Below, in pieces: positions 23,913-36,309 of a DNA stretch of 64,000 nucleotides. This DNA comes from Erinaceus europaeus. Taxonomy: Eukaryota; Chordata; Mammalia; Eulipotyphla; Erinaceidae. Position 1 is the stretch's first letter, and each line of letters opens with the position of its first letter. The notes below the pieces were generated by a model, which saw only the letters and a list, made by a program, of their open reading frames with translations, was not told the DNA's origin and ran no database searches. Made by a program: the position numbers and the translations under genes. Location: positions 37,034,189 through 37,098,188 of the forward strand of contig NC_080176.1 in assembly GCF_950295315.1 (NCBI RefSeq), given 5' to 3'.

Positions 23913-24087
23913 CTAAAGAAAAAGTTGATTTTATTTTGTATACTCTCATAGGTAATACAGTAAACAAAAAGACAATTTAGTCAAAGACTATTAAAGATTT
24001 ATCATAAAGTAAAAAATGAATTAAGGTGAAGATATTTAAAATCCAGCAATTCTAAACTTGAAGCTGCCTCTTAATAAAGACATCTTG

Positions 24088-24352
24088 TGTCTGAGGGTGG
24101 CACATCCAGTTGAGTATATATATTACCATGTGCAAGGACCCAGGTTCGAGCCCTAGCTTCCCACGTGCAGGGGGACACTTCATGAATGATGAAACAGGTG
24201 TGCAGCAAGTGTCTATCTTTCTCTCTCACTATCTACTCCACCCTCTTAATTTCTCTTTATCCTAGTCAATAAAATAAAAACAAGAAAAAATGGCCTCTAG
24301 GAGCAGTGGATTTGCAGTGTAATAACCCCGTTGGCAAAATAAATGAGTAAAT
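24088..24352 (+). repeat. SINE type B' (3' module shortened)
   Basis: Head GAGGGTGGCACATCCAG, intact B box GGTTCGAGCCC, body, module ATGGCCTCTAGGAGCAGTGG. GACATCTTG flanks both sides. Confidence 0.85.
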
Positions 24353-24369
24353 ACGTTTTTAAAAAGGAC

Positions 24370-24470
24370 ATCTTGCAGTCTGAGAGGTGGTACAGTGGAT
24401 AAAGTGTCAGACTTACAAGCATGAGGTTCTGAGTTTAGTTCCTGGCATCTTTATTTTTAATAAAGATTAA
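24370..24470 (+). repeat. SINE type C, short
   Basis: GAGAGGTGGTACAGTGGATAA, AAGCATGAGGTTCTGAGTTT, then an A-rich tail. Confidence 0.75.
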
Positions 24471-24544
24471 AAATATATTTCTTTAAAATTTGCTATAACT
24501 TATGTTAATTTTGTCCAGATATAGCTTTTTAAATATCAATTTAC

Positions 24545-24718
24545 TCCTTTGAAAAGACAGAGAGAAATTGAGGGGGGCAAGGTAGAGATGGGGAGAGTGA
24601 CCTATATCATTGCTTCACCACTTATGAAGCTTCCCCCTGCAAGTGGAGGCTGGGGTCTTGAACAGGCATCCTTATGTATTGTAATGTAATTCATCCAGAT
24701 GTGACACCACCAGGCCCC
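24545..24718 (-). repeat. SINE type B
   Basis: Reversed: GACAGAGAGAAATTGAGGGG, GCTTCCCCCTGCAAGTGG, ACACCACCAGGCCCC. Confidence 0.8.
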
Positions 24719-25335
24719 ATTGTCTGTATGGAATTTCAAAAAATATGCTTCTCTGAAGTCTATGCATTATCACCTGAAAACAAGTCGTAAAACTAAAAAG
24801 ACTTAGGAGTATCATAACAGTGGCAACTGAGGGGCCCCCACAATTTGGATCAACAATGGTAGAGAATGTTCCTTGCAAGTCTGATGAAGCAATACTTTTG
24901 CAGATAACAGGGAGCCAGAGAGGAGAGTTCCTGTACCATATAGCTAGTCAACATTAGAAGCTTCAACTCAATCTGAAAGGACAGTAGACAGCTGTGGTTC
25001 TCAGGAAAACCTGTGTGTTTGTGAAATGCATGTGACCAGAGAACACCATTGCTGTTCTTCTTTTTAATTTTTCCAAAGTTATAGGGATATTCTCTTGAGT
25101 CTAGAGTGAACCAAAGAGACTGGAAAGATAGCTCAGCATGTATGGTGAACACACCTCAAAGGAAAAGCAAGTGTCAACTCTAAAGTGACTAGGAAGAAAA
25201 CTGTGTCTAATATTGATGCTTTTCTAACAGATATAGTATTCTATATTCCTAGAAAATCACAAGATTGCTTTCTTGAGACAAAAGCTTTCTTCTACTTACA
25301 CTTCACTGGGAAAATGTCGATTTATGAGACTGTTG
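24719..25335. other. Intron 3, mostly unique
   Basis: No clear repeat except a short tRNA-like piece near 25,113-25,160 (GACTGGAAAGATAGCTCAGC). Confidence 0.5.
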
Positions 25336-25530
25336 TTAGGGGCTGGGTGGGGGCACACCCGGGTAAGCACACTTGTCACCACGCACAAGGACTGAAGTTT
25401 AAGCTCCCACAACCCTCCTGCAGGGGGGAGGCTTCATGAGCGGTGAAGCAGGTCTGCAGATATCTCTCTCTTTCTCTCCCTATCTCCTTCCCCCCTCAAT
25501 TTCTGCTTTATCAAAAATAAAATAAAGGGG
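25336..25530 (+). repeat. SINE type B
   Basis: Head GGGCTGGGTGGGGGCACACC, GCAGGGGGGAGGCTTCATGA, CT-rich body, ATAAAATAAAGG tail. Confidence 0.85.
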
Positions 25531-25812
25531 TGGGGGGAAGTGGTGCACCCGGTTTAGCTCATACATTACAGTGTGCAAGGATCCAGGTTCAAGTCCCCGG
25601 TCCCCACCTGCAGGGGGAAAGTTTCACAAGTAGTGAAGCAGGGCCACAGGTGTCTCTGTCTCTTTTCCTCTCTAGTTCCACCTCCCCACTCAATTTCTCT
25701 GTCTCGATCCAATAATAAAATAAAGTAAAATAAAGGATAAAATAGCCACAGGGTATGGTGGATTCATCCTGTGGCGCCAAGCCCCAGCAATAACCTTTGT
25801 GGCAAAAACACA
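25531..25812 (+). repeat. SINE type B', tail-to-head with the previous one
   Basis: Starts directly at the tail of the previous SINE; type B head and body, then the 3' module (CCACAGGGTATGGTGG ... CCTTTGTGGC). Confidence 0.85.
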
Positions 25813-26068
25813 AACAGCCGCTGTTACCGGTGTACAATTTCTTATCTCCCCCCCCCAACAGGTCTCAGCACACCATCACCCCTCCACCAGCTCATCTTTC
25901 CCTCTGCCATAGGGCACTGGTCCCCAACTCCTTGCTAGGCCCCGCCCCCTTCCCCATTCTTTAAGTCCTTTGGCTAAGGAAATTGTGAAACACACTGACT
26001 TTAAAAAAGGAAATCAGAGTGTTAGTGTTTAATAGATAAATATATATTCTGTTTAACTACCAACCTAC

Positions 26069-26175
26069 CTGGACAGAAACTGTAGAGGCAGCTGAAGACT
26101 GTTTTTCAGTGTCTGAAGCTGCTGGACATCACAACAAAGACTGACATTGTCGAAGAAGAATCCTGGACACAGTTC
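26069..26175 (-). CDS. NPC1: NPC1 exon 3 (cholesterol-binding N-terminal domain)
   Basis: This exon codes residues 61-96 (107 bases, phase 0 in and 2 out). It starts with [16 protein letters not shown], carrying C63, the N70 glycosylation site (NVS) and the C74-C75 pair, followed by [14 protein letters not shown] with Q79. Q79 is the second residue known from the human structure to contact the sterol hydroxyl, so the pocket looks intact. The acceptor is AAAG and the donor GTAGG. A nested inverted pair of SINEs sits only about 160 bp upstream in intron 2 (26,336-26,750), close enough to affect splicing of this exon if it folds, though nothing in the sequence proves that. Confidence 0.97.
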
Positions 26176-26335
26176 CTTTAGAGTGAGAAAGTGTCGATGT
26201 CAGGGTAACACAGTTAAATAAAGATACTCATTCCTCAATGAAATGAAAGGAATTAATTCATGTAAATCCTTTTAGGTACAGAAAAGTAATATGTAGATTT
26301 GGAAAGTACTCAGAGAATCTTTAAAAAACTATAAA

Positions 26336-26750
26336 CGGGGGGACGGGGGCAGGTGGTAGCACACCTAGTTGAGCACGCACACTACAGTGCGCAAGGACCG
26401 GGTTCAAGCCCCTGGTCCCTATATGCAGGCAAAAAGCTTCACAAGCGGTGAAAAAGGGCTGCTGGTATGTCTCAGTCTCTCTTTTTCTCTTCTTTAAATT
26501 TTTTCTTCGATAGAAACAAAAGAGAGAGAGAGAATAGAAAGGGACAGAGAGATACCTACAATCCTGCTTCACCACTCATTAAGTGCTCTCCCTGCAGGTG
26601 GGGACCGGGGGCTTGAACCTGGGTCCTTGTGCATGGTAGCACATGCACTTAACCAGGTGTGCCACCATCCAGCCCTTGTAGGTGTCTCTGTATCTCCTCT
26701 CTAATTTCTCTCTGTCTCTATCCAATATAAATAATAAATCTCTAGAAAAA
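26336..26750 (+). repeat. SINE type B with a reversed SINE type B nested in it
   Basis: Forward head and body at 26,336-26,495, a complete reversed SINE at about 26,500-26,675, then the forward body and tail resume (GTAGGTGTCTCTGTATCTCC ... AATAAT). The two heads form an inverted repeat about 160 bp upstream of exon 3. Confidence 0.85.
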
Positions 26751-27662
<912 letters not shown>

Positions 27663-28230
27663 CTATAGGCCAACACAAAAGTCAGCTGCCCAAGTCACAA
27701 GGGTAAAACCAATTTTAACAGCACAAAGTACCTATTTCAATATCATCAGGGTACCTATCCTTCAAGGTCAGCTACAAAATGAAGCAGTTAGAAACAGTAG
27801 TTAGGTTAACATTTGGAAAGTATTACTTGGGTCCCCAAAGGGGCTTATCAGTGAAGCAGATGAGAGAAATTCTTACAGCTTCGTATTCTGGCTAGTTTAT
27901 TTTATAGTAGGAAGCCTGAGTTCCATCTAAGAATCATGGTGGGAAGACATTGAAAGTAACTAGAAGACTAGGAGGTCAAAACCAGGTGTCTTAGCCCATG
28001 TCTTACCCCCATGTTGTCCATTGTTCTTTTGATCAAGGTACTGAGTGTTAAGGCTTTATTAAGTATTTAAATGTGAATTGTGAGAGAGGAGATCAGAATG
28101 AAAGTTAAAACGTAAACTTTGAAAAGGTGAATTATTCATTTATTATTACAGGGGGTATAAGTTCAATTTCTCATGAATATTAGTAGATTCCAAAAGATAA
28201 ATGCCTAGGTATTCATTAAGAAAATCAGAT
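27663..28230. other. Intron 1, unique sequence next to exon 2
   Basis: Ordinary intron DNA; nothing recognised. Confidence 0.5.
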
Positions 28231-28232
28231 GG

Positions 28233-28511
28233 GAAGTTGGGCGGTAGCGCAGTGGATTAAGCATGTGGCACAAAGCGCAAGGACCAGCGTAAGGATCCCG
28301 GTTCAAGCCCCAGGCTTCCTACCTGAAGGGGAGTCGCTTCACAAGTGGTGAAGCAGGTCTGCAGGTGTCTATCTTTCTCTCCCCAGTCTTCCCCTCCTCT
28401 CTCTACTTCACTCTGTCCTATCTAACAACGACGACATCAACAACAATAAGTATAACAACAGTAAAAACAAGGGCAACAAAAAGGAAATAAGTAAATATTA
28501 AAAAAAAAAAA
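28233..28511 (+). repeat. SINE type A
   Basis: Well-preserved head GTTGGGCGGTAGCGCAGTGG, B box GGTTCAAGCCCC, body, CAACAACGACGACATC tail. AATCAGATGGG flanks it. Confidence 0.93.
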
Positions 28512-28519
28512 AATCAGAT

Positions 28520-28785
28520 GGGGGAGTTGGGTGCACGTGGTGCAAAGTGCAAGGACTGGCCAAGGATTCTAGGATTCTAGTTCAAGCCGCTGGCTCCCTA
28601 CCTGCAGGGGAGTTGCTTCACAGGTAGTGAAGCAGACCTGCAGGTGTCTTTCTCTCCCCGTCTTCCCATCTCTCTCCATTTCTCTCTGTCCTATCCAACA
28701 ACGATGACACCAATAACAACAACAATAACTACAACAATAAAACAAGGGCAACAAAAGGGGATAAATATATTTTTTAATTTTTTTA
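28520..28785 (+). repeat. SINE type A, second in tandem
   Basis: Slightly shortened head (GGAGTTGGGTGCACGTGG), body and full tail. It follows the previous copy after a shared ATCAGATGGG. Confidence 0.92.
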
Positions 28786-28794
28786 AAAAGAATA

Positions 28795-29335
28795 TCATAC
28801 GGGAAAAACTAGTATAGTCATGGGCCCTTTGGAATATAACTAAAATATGCCTACTAGCTATCTATAAAATGGAGACCTCCCCCCAACTCTTCATCTGAAC
28901 TATTCCAGCCTTTAGGTTCATGATCAGTCAAAAATTTGTTTGGCTTTATATGTTAACTCTTTTTTTCAGCTATCAGGTTCCAGATGATACCATGATGCCA
29001 ACCAGACTTCCCTATACAGACAACCCCAGCAATGTGTCAAGGAGCCCTGCTTCTCCAGAGCCCTGCCCCACTAGGGAAAGAGACAGGCTGGGAGTATGGA
29101 TCCACCTGCCAATGCCCATGTTCAGCAGGGAAGCAATGACATAAGCCAGACCTTCCACCTTCTGCACCCCATAATGACCCTGGGTCCTTCCTCCAGAGGG
29201 TTAAAGAATAGGGAAGCTATCAAGGGAGAGGATGGGATATGGAGCTCTGGTGATGGGAACTGTGTGGAGTTGTACCCCTCTTACCCTCTTTTTGTCAGTG
29301 TTTCCTTTTTATAAATAAAAAAAAAAATTTTTAAA
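28795..29335 (+). mobile_element. Rep-X retroposon copy
   Basis: About 530 bases of an A-tailed family seen at least five times here. Markers are TTTGTTTGGCTTTATATGTT, CATGTTCAGCAGGGAAGCAA and TGTGTGGAGTTGTACCCCTC, ending TTTTTATAAATAAA. Flanks AAGAATATCATACGGG and AAGAATATCAGATGGG look like a target duplication. Probably a LINE 3' end; it does not match the 43,839 L1 tail. Confidence 0.8.
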
Positions 29336-29344
29336 GAATATCAG

Positions 29345-29530
29345 ATGGGGCTGGGTGGTGGCACACCTGGATAAGTGTACATCTCACCATGTGCAAGGAC
29401 CCAGGTTCAAGCCTCTGGCCCCACCTACAAGGGAAAATTTTCATAAGCGTGAAGCAGTGCTGCAGGTGTCTCTTTGTCTCTCTCCCTTTCTCCCCCCCCA
29501 ATTTCTGTTCTATCAAACTAAAGTTTAAAT
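29345..29530 (+). repeat. SINE type B
   Basis: Head GGGGCTGGGTGGTGGCACAC, B box GGTTCAAGCC, body; the tail is shortened. Confidence 0.88.
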
Positions 29531-29664
29531 AATATTTAAAAAATAACTATGATTGAAAGAAATCAATATAGTATGTGAGTTTCCGTTGTCACTATTTTTG
29601 TGACAGTCATTATTTCTGTACATCATAAAGCTATATAAGCTCTAGAGAATAAAAAAACATGTTC

Positions 29665-29955
29665 ATGAAGAATGAACAGGGATGATCTCACTCACAGGCA
29701 GAAGTTGAAAAACAAGTTCAGAAGAGAAAATACTAAGCAGAACTTGAACTGGAGTTGGTCAAGTATTGCACCATAGTGAAAGATTCTGAGGTGAGGGGGA
29801 GGGTTCAGGTCCTGGAACACGATGGGAGAGGAGGGAGGACCTAGTGGGGGTTGTATGGTTATTTGGAAAACTGGGAAATGTTATGCATGTACAAACTATT
29901 ATATTTACTGTCAACTTTAAAACATTAATCCCCCAATAAAGAAATTCAAAAAAAG
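29665..29955 (+). mobile_element. L1 3' end, 5'-truncated
   Basis: GAACTTGAACTGGAGTTGG, GGGAAATGTTATGCATGTAC, AATAAAG tail; AACATGTTCA flanks both ends as target duplication. Confidence 0.88.
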
Positions 29956-30607
29956 AACATGTTCACATATCCATAGTTTAATATCAGTAAATCATCAATT
30001 AACAAAAAGAAAACTACAAATATGAATTGGCCCTTAGTATGAAGGAGCAAGGATGACCACCATACTAAACAAGAAAAAAGGACGTGTCAACTTGAAGGAA
30101 AATCCCATCAGCAACCTTTTGAGAACAAAACGTAAGCCTGTTCAAGACTTTTCAAGAGCCACTCATCCCCATGTGACAGTCACAAGGCTGCAGATATTTC
30201 AGAAAGGGTGGGGGTGGGGGGCAGTGTGAATCACCATGTCAGCATAGCCACTAAGTGCCACCCAGTTGGCTAGGGCACAGGCTCACAACCTGTCATCATC
30301 TGTCCGCACAGAAACAGAACATCTACAATAGCAACTGTGGCCCTTTGGCACGCATTGGGAAAGCTGTTTTATGACGTGAATACGAGGAAGAGTGTGGATT
30401 CTTTCCAGGGACACTATTTACAGAGGAGTCAGTCTGTACTGGCTCCCAGCAATTCACATAATGGTCCCTGCAGCTCTGAAATCATGATAGAAATAAGCAG
30501 GAGACGAAGGTATGAATACAGGAGCATAATGGGTCAGCTGACTTTCTCTGAATCCCGTCTAAAGCAGAAATTACGACTTACTCCTGAGCCATTAGAAGCT
30601 TATGTCA
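29956..30607. other. Intron 1, unique sequence
   Basis: No repeat or coding signal recognised. Confidence 0.5.
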
Positions 30608-30846
30608 GGAGTTGGGCAGTAGCACAGCAGGTTACGTGCAGGTGGCGCAAAGTGCAAGGACTGGCATAAGGATCCTGGTTCCAGCCCTCAGCTCCCCACC
30701 TGCAGGGGAATCGCTTCACAAGTGATGAAGCAGGTCTCTCCCCCCTCTCCATTTCTCTCTGTCCTATCCAACATCAATAATAACTATAATAATAAAACAA
30801 GGGCAACAAAAGGGAATAAATAAATAAATATTTTTTTTAAAAAAAG
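30608..30846 (+). repeat. SINE type A, body shortened
   Basis: Head AGGAGTTGGGCAGTAGCAC, then body with an internal deletion, AACAAGGGCAACAAAAGGG and (AAAT)n tail. Confidence 0.9.
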
Positions 30847-30982
30847 AAGTCATATGTCTAGGTCACGAGGGAGAAATGCAAATGGGGAAGTGACACTTAT
30901 TCAGTGACTTCCATTTGTGCACCTGTGGCAGTCAGCTGCAAAGACTCCACCATCATTTTATATAAAAATAATCACATTATTG

Positions 30983-31172
30983 CTGTATTGCAGCAAAGTA
31001 AAAGACTGGGGTTGGGGGGTTCAGGTCCTGGAATAGGATGGCAGAGAACCTACTGGGGATTGTACTGTCAAGTGGAAAACTGGGAAATGTTATGCATGTA
31101 CAGCATGTACAAACTATTGTATTTTACTGGTGATTCTAATATATTAGTCCCCCAATAAAGAAAAATTTAAAA
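30983..31172 (+). mobile_element. L1 3' end, 5'-truncated
   Basis: TTGCAGCAAAGTAAAAGAC, a small GCATGTACA duplication, AATAAAG tail. Confidence 0.85.
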
Positions 31173-31189
31173 ATCCCACTATTCCCATA

Positions 31190-31340
31190 AACCCAGGAAA
31201 CTGCTCAGCAGGTAAAATACATGCTTTCCGTGCATTAGGACCTGGCTTCAAACTCTAGCACCACATAACAGGACCAAGGACAGAGAGGGAGAACTGCATG
31301 GATGGTGGAGTAGTGCTTTAGTCTCCCTCCTTCCCCGCCC
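31190..31340 (+). repeat. tRNA-derived SINE, other type
   Basis: AGGAAACTGCTCAGCAGGTAA, CTTCAAACTCTAGCACC, then a GA-rich body. Not clearly one of types A-D. Confidence 0.5.
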
Positions 31341-31771
31341 TTCATAAAAATAGTAGAAAACAGCATGAAAACTGGGCCAGGTGACTCAGCAGGGAGTGCA
31401 TGCAGGAGGCTCTTTGAGACTTTATTCCCTGAGACCTGAGAGGAAGAACAATACCAAGCCAAAGCGCAGCAATGTTAGGGAAAGTAGACCAACGCGGGCT
31501 TTCCAACATAATGTACCTAACTAGCTACTTAAATCTGACAAGCAAAATTGATTAAGGATGTGGTGGCAAGCACTGCTGATGCTGACATGTAATTTAAATG
31601 CAGTGATCCCTCCCCAAACCTCACACAACTCTCAACAGACCAATAGGGAAAAGGTCCGAGGTCACAGGGAGGGATGATCAGCACAGGAACAAGGGGTAGG
31701 CACAGAAGCACTTTTAGCAAACTGTGTAGCACAATACAATGAGACAAATCAGTACTAATATTGGGTTTTTT

Positions 31772-31922
31772 AAAATAAAGATTTTATTTATTTATTCATG
31801 AGAAAGATAGAGGAGAGAGAAAGAACTAGACATCACTCTGGTACATGTGCTGCCAGGGATTGAACTCAGGACCTCATGCTTGAGAGTCCAGGCTTTATTC
31901 ACGGCACCACCTCCTGGACCAC
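31772..31922 (-). repeat. SINE type C
   Basis: Reversed full copy: AAGATTTTATTTATTTATTC tail, CATCACTCTGGTACATGTGC, GGGATTGAACTCAGG, CACCACCTCCTGGACC. Confidence 0.9.
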
Positions 31923-32214
31923 AGTATTACTATCTTTTTTTAGACACAGAAAGCCAAATTAACGTGTCCAAAAGTGGCAAACCATGACTCACGCTAGAAT
32001 ATTCTAGTTATCAATGTCCCCACACTAGTGTTATACCCTCCTGCTGGCCCTCATCCTGTGCAAGGTACCTGAACACACACTTGCCAGATGAACTGGCAGA
32101 GGGCCCCAGATCATGCTGTCTCCTCTTCTCACATGTGAAAAAGAAAAGCTGAACTTCCTCACCTAACGGCAGGTTAGTGCAGTACTGCTGAATCTTTCTC
32201 TCCCTCTCCTCATT

Positions 32215-32980
32215 ATCACTATAATCACTTCACCAGAGTACTGCTCAGTTCTGGCTTATGGTGCTGCTGGGGGTTGAGCATGGGACCTTTCGTACCTCAG
32301 GCATGAATATGTTTTGCATAACTACCATTGTTAGAGGATAGGGCCCACTGTCCCGGAGAGTCCAGGCTGTAGTTTCCATGAGGTCCAACTCTCCCTTCCA
32401 GTCAGACAAGGGCAGGTTCTCCTAACCTCCTGAACTAATGACAGATAGCTTCTCAGGAATGGGGGCTACCTTCCTGCAGATGACCTTCCTCTCCCCTTAA
32501 AACAAAGGTCATGAATTACTGTACATTGTGTTTGGACAAACTTGAAAAACCACTGCAAACTCTTGTTACTCAAGCCCCCTTCCTCCTCCCCTCGCCCTAA
32601 GGTGCCTGTAATTTACCCCTGGGGAAATATGCAATGTGAAGCTTGTAATCAAAACTTGTATGGTAACTTTCTACTTGTGATCAAATAGTTTGTAGATCAA
32701 AATGTGACTATGCATTGTGCTGCTTTGTGTTTGGGTTAATGATTACCTTAACCGTCTTCCCTGTGCAATGGGTATAATTTGCCTGCTTTCTCTCTCAATA
32801 AACAAGTCACCCACTTTTCTGAGGCTGCTCCTGGAGCTGTGATTCTCTTCTCTCCATAAACATAGCCCACGACACACAGTTACCCCGGGATTCCCAGGGG
32901 GCCATTCTGACCTCCGTCACCCAATGGCTGGGGTAGGTGACCTGGAGCAGCCTGCATGCCACGGTATCTCCCTGGCCCTA
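32215..32980 (-). repeat. SINE type D split by a solo LTR
   Basis: Reversed type D at 32,215-32,328 (CTGGCTTATGGTGCTGCTGG ... TTTTGCATAACTACCAT); the last bases of its head (CACGGTATCTCCCTGGCCC) resume after the LTR at 32,957. Confidence 0.8.
32329..32956 (+). mobile_element. Solo LTR, 628 bp
   Basis: Starts TGTTAGAG and ends GCCTGCA; related throughout to the LTR at 6,738 (CTTTGTGTTTGGGTTAATG, CAATAAACAAG, TTACCCCGGGATTCCC). Flanks are TACCAT and TGCCAC, a decayed 6-bp duplication (4 of 6 match). It reads opposite to NPC1. Confidence 0.82.
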
Positions 32981-32981
32981 T

Positions 32982-33273
32982 TTATTTATTTATTTATTTG
33001 CTATTTATTAATTTCCAGCAGGGTTACTGCTGGGGCTCAGTGACTGTACAACAAATCCACTGCTCATGGCAGTCACCCTTCCCCCTTCATGTTTTAATAA
33101 AGATAGAGAGGAAATGAGAAAGGAGAGGGAGATAAAAGGGAGACAGAGACACCTATAGACCTGCTTCACCACCTGCGAAGCTTCCCCCGTAGGTGGGGCT
33201 GGGGATTTGAACCCAAGTCCTTGAACATGGTGATGTGTGTTTTCCCAGGTGTGCTACTACCCACCTTGCCCTC
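32982..33273 (-). repeat. SINE type B'
   Basis: Reversed: 3' module (TTCCAGCAGGGTTACTGCTGG), GAGAGGGAGATAAAAGGGAG body, head ending CTACTACCCACCTTGCCC. Confidence 0.85.
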
Positions 33274-33635
33274 ATGTTTAAGAAATATGTTCTGTTTTTG
33301 AGGTAGCCTTGGTTTATAGCAGGCTTGTTTATTTTTTGGATTTTCATGTTGCTGTCTTGACTCACCAGTGTGGCTAATTTCTTCTATCTTCTCACTGTGT
33401 TTGATGCTCCCTGAAATTGAGTCAACCTGGGTTGCTGGCACTATGACATAACACTGGGTACTAACAGCCTATCAGTAGTATTCACTGAAGGGAGGGAGTA
33501 TTGTGCCCATTATTGAGATAAAAATCTACCAAGGTCAGAGACAAAAATGCATCTCATCAAAAGAAGAGCAGAAGGCAATGGTATTTGCACAAAAATAAGC
33601 ATAGTTACTGCCACTGAACATAACTGTTTTGGGGT
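33274..33635. other. Intron 1, unique sequence
   Basis: No repeat recognised. Confidence 0.5.
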
Positions 33636-33960
33636 CAGGTGGCAGCACAGTGGGTTAAGCGCACATGGTGCAAACTGAAAGGACCCACATAAGAATCCTG
33701 GTTCAAGCCCCCGGCTCCTCACCTGCAGGGGGGTTACTTCACAAGCGCTGAAGCAGGTCTGCAGGTGTCTGTCTTTCTCTCTCTCTCTCCTCATCTGTCT
33801 CAATTTCTTTCTGTCCTATCCAACAACAACATCAGTGGCAACAAGAGCAACAAAATGGGGAAAAATGGCCTCCAGAAGCAGTGGATTCATAGTGCAAGCA
33901 CAGAGCCCCAGCGATAACCATGGAGGCAAGCAAACAAAGAAACAAAAGAAAACAAAAAAA
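33636..33960 (+). repeat. SINE type A' with target duplication
   Basis: Full copy with 3' module (GGCCTCCAGAAGCAGTGG ... CATGGAGGC). Flanks resemble ACATAACTGTTTT and ACATGACTGTTTT. Confidence 0.92.
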
Positions 33961-34299
33961 ACACATGACTGTTTTATTTATTTCCCAAAGGAAGGTGACT
34001 TTGTACCTGCAGCTTGCGTAAGCACATCGGTTGGCCAACTCAGACTTTGTAAAGTAGCCCACAAGCAGGCCTGGTTTCTCCTGTCTGGATGAAGTGAAAG
34101 GTACTTATCTAGCTATTACTGCTTATTATTATCAAGCTATTACTACTTTCACACTGGCTTGGTTTTGGCTAATGAGCACTGGTTGCTTCTAGTGGGGTCA
34201 CTACCTATGGCAAAGCAGGCAGTGCCCCTCCTCTGGATACTGGACTCCTCTTCAGTGGTTCATCAGGGGTAGGTGTTTGTATTAGTTGTCATAGGATCC

Positions 34300-34485
34300 A
34301 GGGGTTGGTGGTGGTGCACCTGGTTCTGTGCAAGGACCCAGGTTCAAACTCCCCATCCCCACTTGCAGGGGGAAAACTTCAAAAGTGGAGAAGCAGGGCT
34401 GCAGGTGTCTTTCTCCCTATCTCCTCTCCCCTCTTGATTTCTGGCTGGTTCTGTCCAATAAACAAATAAGGATAAAAAAATTCAG
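34300..34485 (+). repeat. SINE type B, head partly deleted
   Basis: GGTTGGTGGTGGTGCACCTGG joins directly to TGTGCAAGGACCC; flanks AGTTGTCATAGGATCC and AGTTGTCACAGAATCC. Confidence 0.85.
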
Positions 34486-34747
34486 TTGTCACAGAATCCT
34501 AGAAATATTTCAGTGTTCCTAGCAATATCTGGAACGTTGACTGATGTTAGAAGAATGAAATTCAATGATTCTGGAAAACTTATTGCCCTTATCTGTACTT
34601 CTCTGTGTCCCAAGGTCAAACTCCAGTTCCAGAAAAAGTAACATAACCACTGTTGTCACTGGAGAAACCTACTCATCCTGAATCATCCTTCCTTCACACA
34701 AGCCTCTCCCAAGACTTGCTGCTACCAGTAGATTTAACTCTGGCTCC

Positions 34748-35100
34748 TTTCTTTTTTATTCATTTTCCCCCTTTACTTAAGAGAACAGAGAGAATTCAGA
34801 GGAATGGGGGAGAATGAGAGAGAGACACTTGCAGCACTGCTTCACAGCTCATAAAAGTTTCTCCCCTGCAGGTAGACACCAGGGACTTGAACATATGTCC
34901 TTGATCATAGTAATTTGTGTTTATTTAGTGTGCCAACACCTGGTCCCTCATTCCTATTTCAGGTACATAATGAGAGAGGGAGGGAGAGAGAAAGAGAAAG
35001 AGGGAGAGATGCACATACAGCACAGTACCCTCCCACCATCCATGAGCTCTCCCAGTTCCACCCACGGTATTCCTTACATGGCAAGTCCTATATCAGGTGA
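34748..35100 (-). repeat. SINE type B followed by an old purine-rich SINE relic
   Basis: Reversed type B at 34,748-34,948 (ends CCAACACCTGGTCCC), then a relic at 34,965-35,100 with a GAGAGAAAGAGAAAGAGGGA body. Confidence 0.7.
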
Positions 35101-35974
35101 GAGGTAGCAAGGGCACTCTAACCTTTTTCTTGACTCCCTCATTAAACCATCAGGTCCTAAGTCAGGGCACAGCCTAGGTGTTACATTTCCTTTGCTCCCT
35201 ACAGTGCCCATACAGTGTTCTAGGTTCAGCAGACACCCAAAACCAAGGTGAATTGAAGAAGTTCAAGTAGATTTTCTGTAAGTTCAGAAATAAGAGGTGG
35301 TTGTTTTGCTTTACCGAGGCTAGAGTGTACTTTAAAGGTCAGGTTATTAGGCTATTTTGCAATATACTCCAGCATTTAGTTACTCGTTTTATGAGTCAGT
35401 AGGAAAGCTCATTTCTGTAATTTTTTTTTAAATCCCCCTTTGGAGTAAATGGGTCAGCAAGTATAGCAATTACTCATTCAGACCCTAACAGGGAACTTTA
35501 TGGCAACACAACTTATCCTGTGAAGATGCTCTAATGATCAGCAACAAACTGACACTCCAGGCTGCCTTGAGAAAATTCTCAAGTATTACCTAATGCAAAT
35601 TCAAATGCTCACTGAACCCCAACCTGTGTCCAACACAAAGTTAAGTGTGTTTTTCTGCACAACCTCCTCTATTTCTCAACACTCGAAAGAATAGTATCAC
35701 AGCATCTCCTATGTGTGGAAATAAGGCTCAGAGAAGACATGGAAATTGCATGGCTTCTATGTGATAAAACCAATAATGAAAATCAAGAGTTTAAACACCA
35801 AGTTAAGCATTCTCCATCTTGTTCCCCTTTGCTTATCTTCCCCCTGCCCCACCCACACACACACCTACTATGACACCTTTAGAACACCAGCTCAGTTTAC
35901 AGGCAATAGAACCTCAGATTTTGACAAGGCACTTGAAACAGGCTGTCCCACCCACTGTAATTTTTTTTCTTTCC
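35101..35974. other. Intron 1, unique sequence
   Basis: No repeat or coding signal recognised. Confidence 0.5.
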
Positions 35975-36284
35975 TTTTTTTTGGCCTCTAGGGTTATTGC
36001 TGGGGCTCGGTGCTTACACTACAAATCCACTGTACCAGGATGCCATTTTTTCCCCATTTTGTTGCCCTTATTGTCGTTATTGTTGCCACTGATGTTGTTG
36101 GATAGGACAGAGAAAAATTAAGAGAGATGGGGAGGCAGAGGGGGAGAGAAAGACACCTGCAGACCTGCTTCACCGCTTGTGAAAAGACCCCCCCCACAGG
36201 TGGGGAGCTGGGGGCTTGAACTGGGATCCTTGCACCTTGTGCCATGTGCGTTTAACCTGCTACGCTACCACCGTACCCCCCCCC
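35975..36284 (-). repeat. SINE type A'
   Basis: Reversed full copy with 3' module (GGCCTCTAGGGTTATTGCTG), C-rich ends; CCACTGTAAT and CCACTGTAGT flank it. Confidence 0.9.
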
Positions 36285-36309
36285 ACTGTAGTTCTACACA
36301 ATTGTCACT

